From contig NC_089561.1 of the NCBI RefSeq assembly GCF_040115645.1, positions 3,162,001 to 3,226,000 of the forward strand: a stretch of DNA of 64,000 nt. The letters run 5' to 3'. Positions 61,532 through 64,000 of this stretch are shown piece after piece. Source of the stretch: Euwallacea fornicatus (taxonomy: Eukaryota; Arthropoda; Insecta; Coleoptera; Curculionidae). Below the pieces are notes generated by a model, which saw only the letters and a program-made list of their open reading frames with translations, was not told where the DNA came from and did no database searches. Every line of letters begins with the position of its first letter. Position 1 is the first letter of the stretch. The translations under genes were made by a program, and so were the position numbers.

Positions 61532-62318
61532 CTAAGCTGTGCCAGTCAGGCTGGTGAGAGCCGATGGGCATGGAATTTCAACAAAATTAACCTGTGGGTT
61601 ATCCGCATTTTGGAACCAACCAAATCTAAAGTGACATCCCGATTGGAGCTGTGAGGGCAAATTATTGCATTCCGAATCTGAAGAGACACCTCCATATTGT
61701 GCTCCCCAACCAGAAGAAGGAGCATTCCACTGACTGGAGCATCCTCGAGTGAAAATACCAACTCCACCTCCAGGGATTTGGATATCAAAGTGGTTCTGTC
61801 CTAGGTCTGATCCGGTATTGACGGTTTGGACTATCATAGTTTTTCCGGCAATTGAAGTAGTTGTGAAGGTCATCTTAAGGCAAATGCCACATTTGCTAGT
61901 GTCTACACCACCGGAGAAAGAACCAGCTACAAAGCCGTAAGCCAGGGAGTCATTCACTGCCCATGGTTGAAGAGAATTGCAGACGTAGGAGTTTCCACCT
62001 GACATGAAATATTTTATACTTAAAATTTACCACATTTCTTGACTTAACGTACCATCGCATCCTGAAGTAGCGGAGGCATCTACAACGGAAGTACCATCAG
62101 CGGCGCAGGATCTTACAGGATTAATGCCATTTACATTGGCACTCCAGGAACAAGAAGGTTTGCAACAGTCCCAGTAACGGGTGGTGCTGCCAGTTCCACT
62201 CAAGGCTGCGTTGGTCATGCCGAGAGCTAGAAAAGGAGTTGGATGCATTTTCCATGTTAAAAATTCAAATATTACTGTTACCAATGCAGAAAACGAAAGC
62301 AAAAACTTGGGTTTTCAT
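61532..62318 (-). CDS. GH45 endo-beta-1,4-glucanase, right copy, 3 exons, complete
   Basis: The exons are 62318-62282, 62226-62053 and 61998-61532, with introns of 55 and 54 nt, GT-AG and phase 1. The frame is open for 225 codons. The signal peptide is MKTQVFAFVFCIALGMTNA, then ALSGTGSTTRYWDCC. Catalytic base D32 sits in RYWDCC, D135 in GSDLG, and catalytic acid D142 in NHFDIQIPGGGVGIF, all at the same residue numbers as the left copy. There is a single GH45 domain with no carbohydrate-binding module or linker, as in beetle members. By eye it is about two thirds identical to the left copy, so the duplication is not recent. It lacks intron 3 of its neighbour; the coding runs straight through IPGGGVGIF. 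The compact introns, TATA-like box and nearby polyA signal give it the look of a highly expressed digestive enzyme, which is inference. Confidence 0.95.
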
Positions 62319-62387
62319 TTTGTTGTAGTTGTAGTTGACACTAAACTGAACAAATGTGTTTAATGGATTTCTCTAGCAGGTGCCCCA

Positions 62388-62395
62388 TATTTATA
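62388..62395 (-). promoter_or_regulatory. TATA-like box of the right GH45 gene
   Basis: Minus-strand TATAAATA in CAGTATAAATATGG, 70 bp upstream of the ATG at 62318. TCAGT at about 62347 resembles an insect initiator but lies about 48 bp away, so the exact start site is unclear. Confidence 0.55.
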
Positions 62396-63869
62396 CTGAA
62401 ACAAAAATGGAAAAAAAAAGTAATTATAGCTTTTCCTGTAAAAAGAAATGGTAAATAGTTCAAATTATAACGTGTGGTAAAGTGACGTTAAATATGTTTT
62501 TTTGTTTTCTGAACATATGGTATGATGAGTTTATGGCATGGTTAGATTTGTAGGGCCTTAAAGTGGCTATATACATGAAACATTTTTTTTGTTCTCTCGT
62601 CCGTTTGAGACCTTAATTATCGTCCCTCTAAACGCAACGCCCTGATTATGTTTGAATATTTCTATTAGTGTCGTGTTGTTATTGAAAATTGAATAACTTA
62701 TATCACCAGCGCTTGATTATTTCATATAGATTTAAATGATAGGAATTTTAATCACGATTTTAAAATTAAATACCTACTAGAGAACTAACCTGAACTGAAG
62801 ATTGCTTTTGAGGGTGTAAATTTCTGTTTTTTGAAACCTTGTGATGCTGGATGTGCGTATATTTCATAAAAATACACACCACCCTCACACAATCAACAAC
62901 ACAATATGCACATATTTGCCATTTAAAATGGCAGCTTTAAAAACCATGTGAAATCAGTTGTTTATTCTGAGGGACGCTCCAGAACATTGATTTGTTATCC
63001 ATTAGGTTTTGGATACATTTTTAAAAATCACACAATCCCAGACATATCAGTTTACAAGTTGCTTTAACAAATAGATGATAAACAAGCTGAAACCTTTAAA
63101 ATGTATTTTCAGCTATGAGCATCCCTCAACCGAAAATACAATAAGCTTCGGTACCGTACAATACACAAAACTTAATATCCCATGTTGGAACACGCACTTT
63201 TTCCTAAAATAGAAAAAAGCACGTGCTCCATCCGGAGATATCTGCAATTACACGGTTGCTTAGAGAATAAATTGCGCATAACGGTCACAATTGCTTGAAA
63301 ACCATTTATACTTACAGTTGGTTGATTTTGATTTTAGGAGTATGTTCAAAAAAAAAAGAACAAAACTCGATAATATGCCTGAGTCCATTAATTCAGTTAT
63401 CGGTCTTTATAGAGCAATATTTCCTTAGGAAATCAAAACAAGGCCATCGGCAACACTAGTGGTTTTTATAATCATATACTCTTATGTAAAATTTACATTT
63501 AAATTGCAGTTTCCCATCAGTATTATGCTTACTACCCGTACAGAAGTATTTTCATTTTATTCAAATCCAACTCTTCATTCAATGACTCGATGTTGCGATT
63601 TATAACCGAATTGCATATTTTAAGGAATTCGCTTCGAAAACGGGTTAATTATTTTGATTATTGTTATTCAAACCTTAAATAAGCAATGAAATTGTATCTT
63701 AAAATAGAATCAATGATAGAATGTGCATACAAACTGGACGTGACAATCTTTTAGTGAATATTCAAATAATATAATAACAATATGCAGATGTGCCAGGGCG
63801 TGAAAGTACTCCGCAAAATAATAAAAAGATGCTAATAAACCCATGGTAAACAACGCACCATTTTCGATA
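62396..63869. other. Upstream region of the right GH45 gene, no further gene seen
   Basis: AT-rich DNA without a recognisable exon; further GH45 copies, if any, lie to the right of the window. Confidence 0.45.
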
Positions 63870-64000
63870 TACAGGGCGGCGAAAATTTCAAGGGTATAAC
63901 TCCGGACTTCGTGACACATGTTCAACACCCCGACGAATTTGTAGGTGTGAAAAGTCCATATTCAAGAACTCGTTTACCAATATACTATATACTGACTAGA
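63870..64000. mobile_element. Possible left end of another CAGGG-type TIR element
   Basis: TACAGGGCGGCGAAAATTTC at 63870 after TA matches the ends of the elements at 31490, 39901 and 57915 for the first nine bases. The other end would be outside the window, so this rests on the terminal motif alone. Confidence 0.4.

Noticed and set aside
1..64000. tRNA genes, rRNA, CRISPR arrays
   Set aside because: Looked for tRNA T-loop motifs, rRNA-like text and regular spaced repeats; none were found by reading.

Overview
The window looks like arthropod nuclear DNA, most likely from a plant-feeding beetle (Phytophaga). It is AT-rich and intron-bearing, with introns of about 50-60 nt next to very long ones. 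It is littered with decayed Tc1/mariner-type transposons and holds an I-clade LINE and a solo LTR. It also carries two secreted glycoside hydrolase family 45 (GH45) genes, enzymes known from phytophagous beetles and thought to derive from fungi by ancient transfer. The taxon is inferred from gene content, not from a marker gene.

Layout. 1-2405: degenerate non-LTR retrotransposon on the minus strand, running off the left edge. 2.4-41.4 kb: no host gene that I can recognise. It contains long-TIR Tc1/mariner elements (5415-7256, 15162-15991), a Tc1 nested inside another Tc1 (11926-14113), transposase fragments (2.7, 8.4, 27.1, 28.2-29.1 kb), a solo LTR with target duplication (34024-34609) and fold-back elements (31490, 36423, 37107, 39901). 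41455-43141: a complete six-exon HAD-family phosphatase gene on the minus strand, 310 codons. 45328-55716: two well-formed exons of an unidentified plus-strand gene, separated by a 10-kb intron that holds a mariner (47102-48302) and a long-TIR element (51301-53245). 55877-59649 and 61532-62318: two GH45 genes in tandem on the minus strand, 229 and 225 codons, both with the three key aspartates.

How things fit together. The GH45 pair would secrete beta-1,4-glucanases, probably for digesting plant cell wall. The left copy ends only about 35 bp from the second exon of the plus-strand gene, so the pair probably lies antisense inside an intron of that gene. The two paralogues share introns 1 and 2, but only the left copy has intron 3, and that intron is almost entirely an 872-bp transposon inserted in what would otherwise be an intron of about 61 nt. 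Intron 1 of the same copy holds a second fold-back element. The recurring theme is small Tc1/mariner relatives with terminal inverted repeats of about 300 bp, TA target sites and often a CAGGG-type terminus, ranging from copies with a transposase remnant to pure fold-back derivatives. No tRNA, rRNA or CRISPR array was found.
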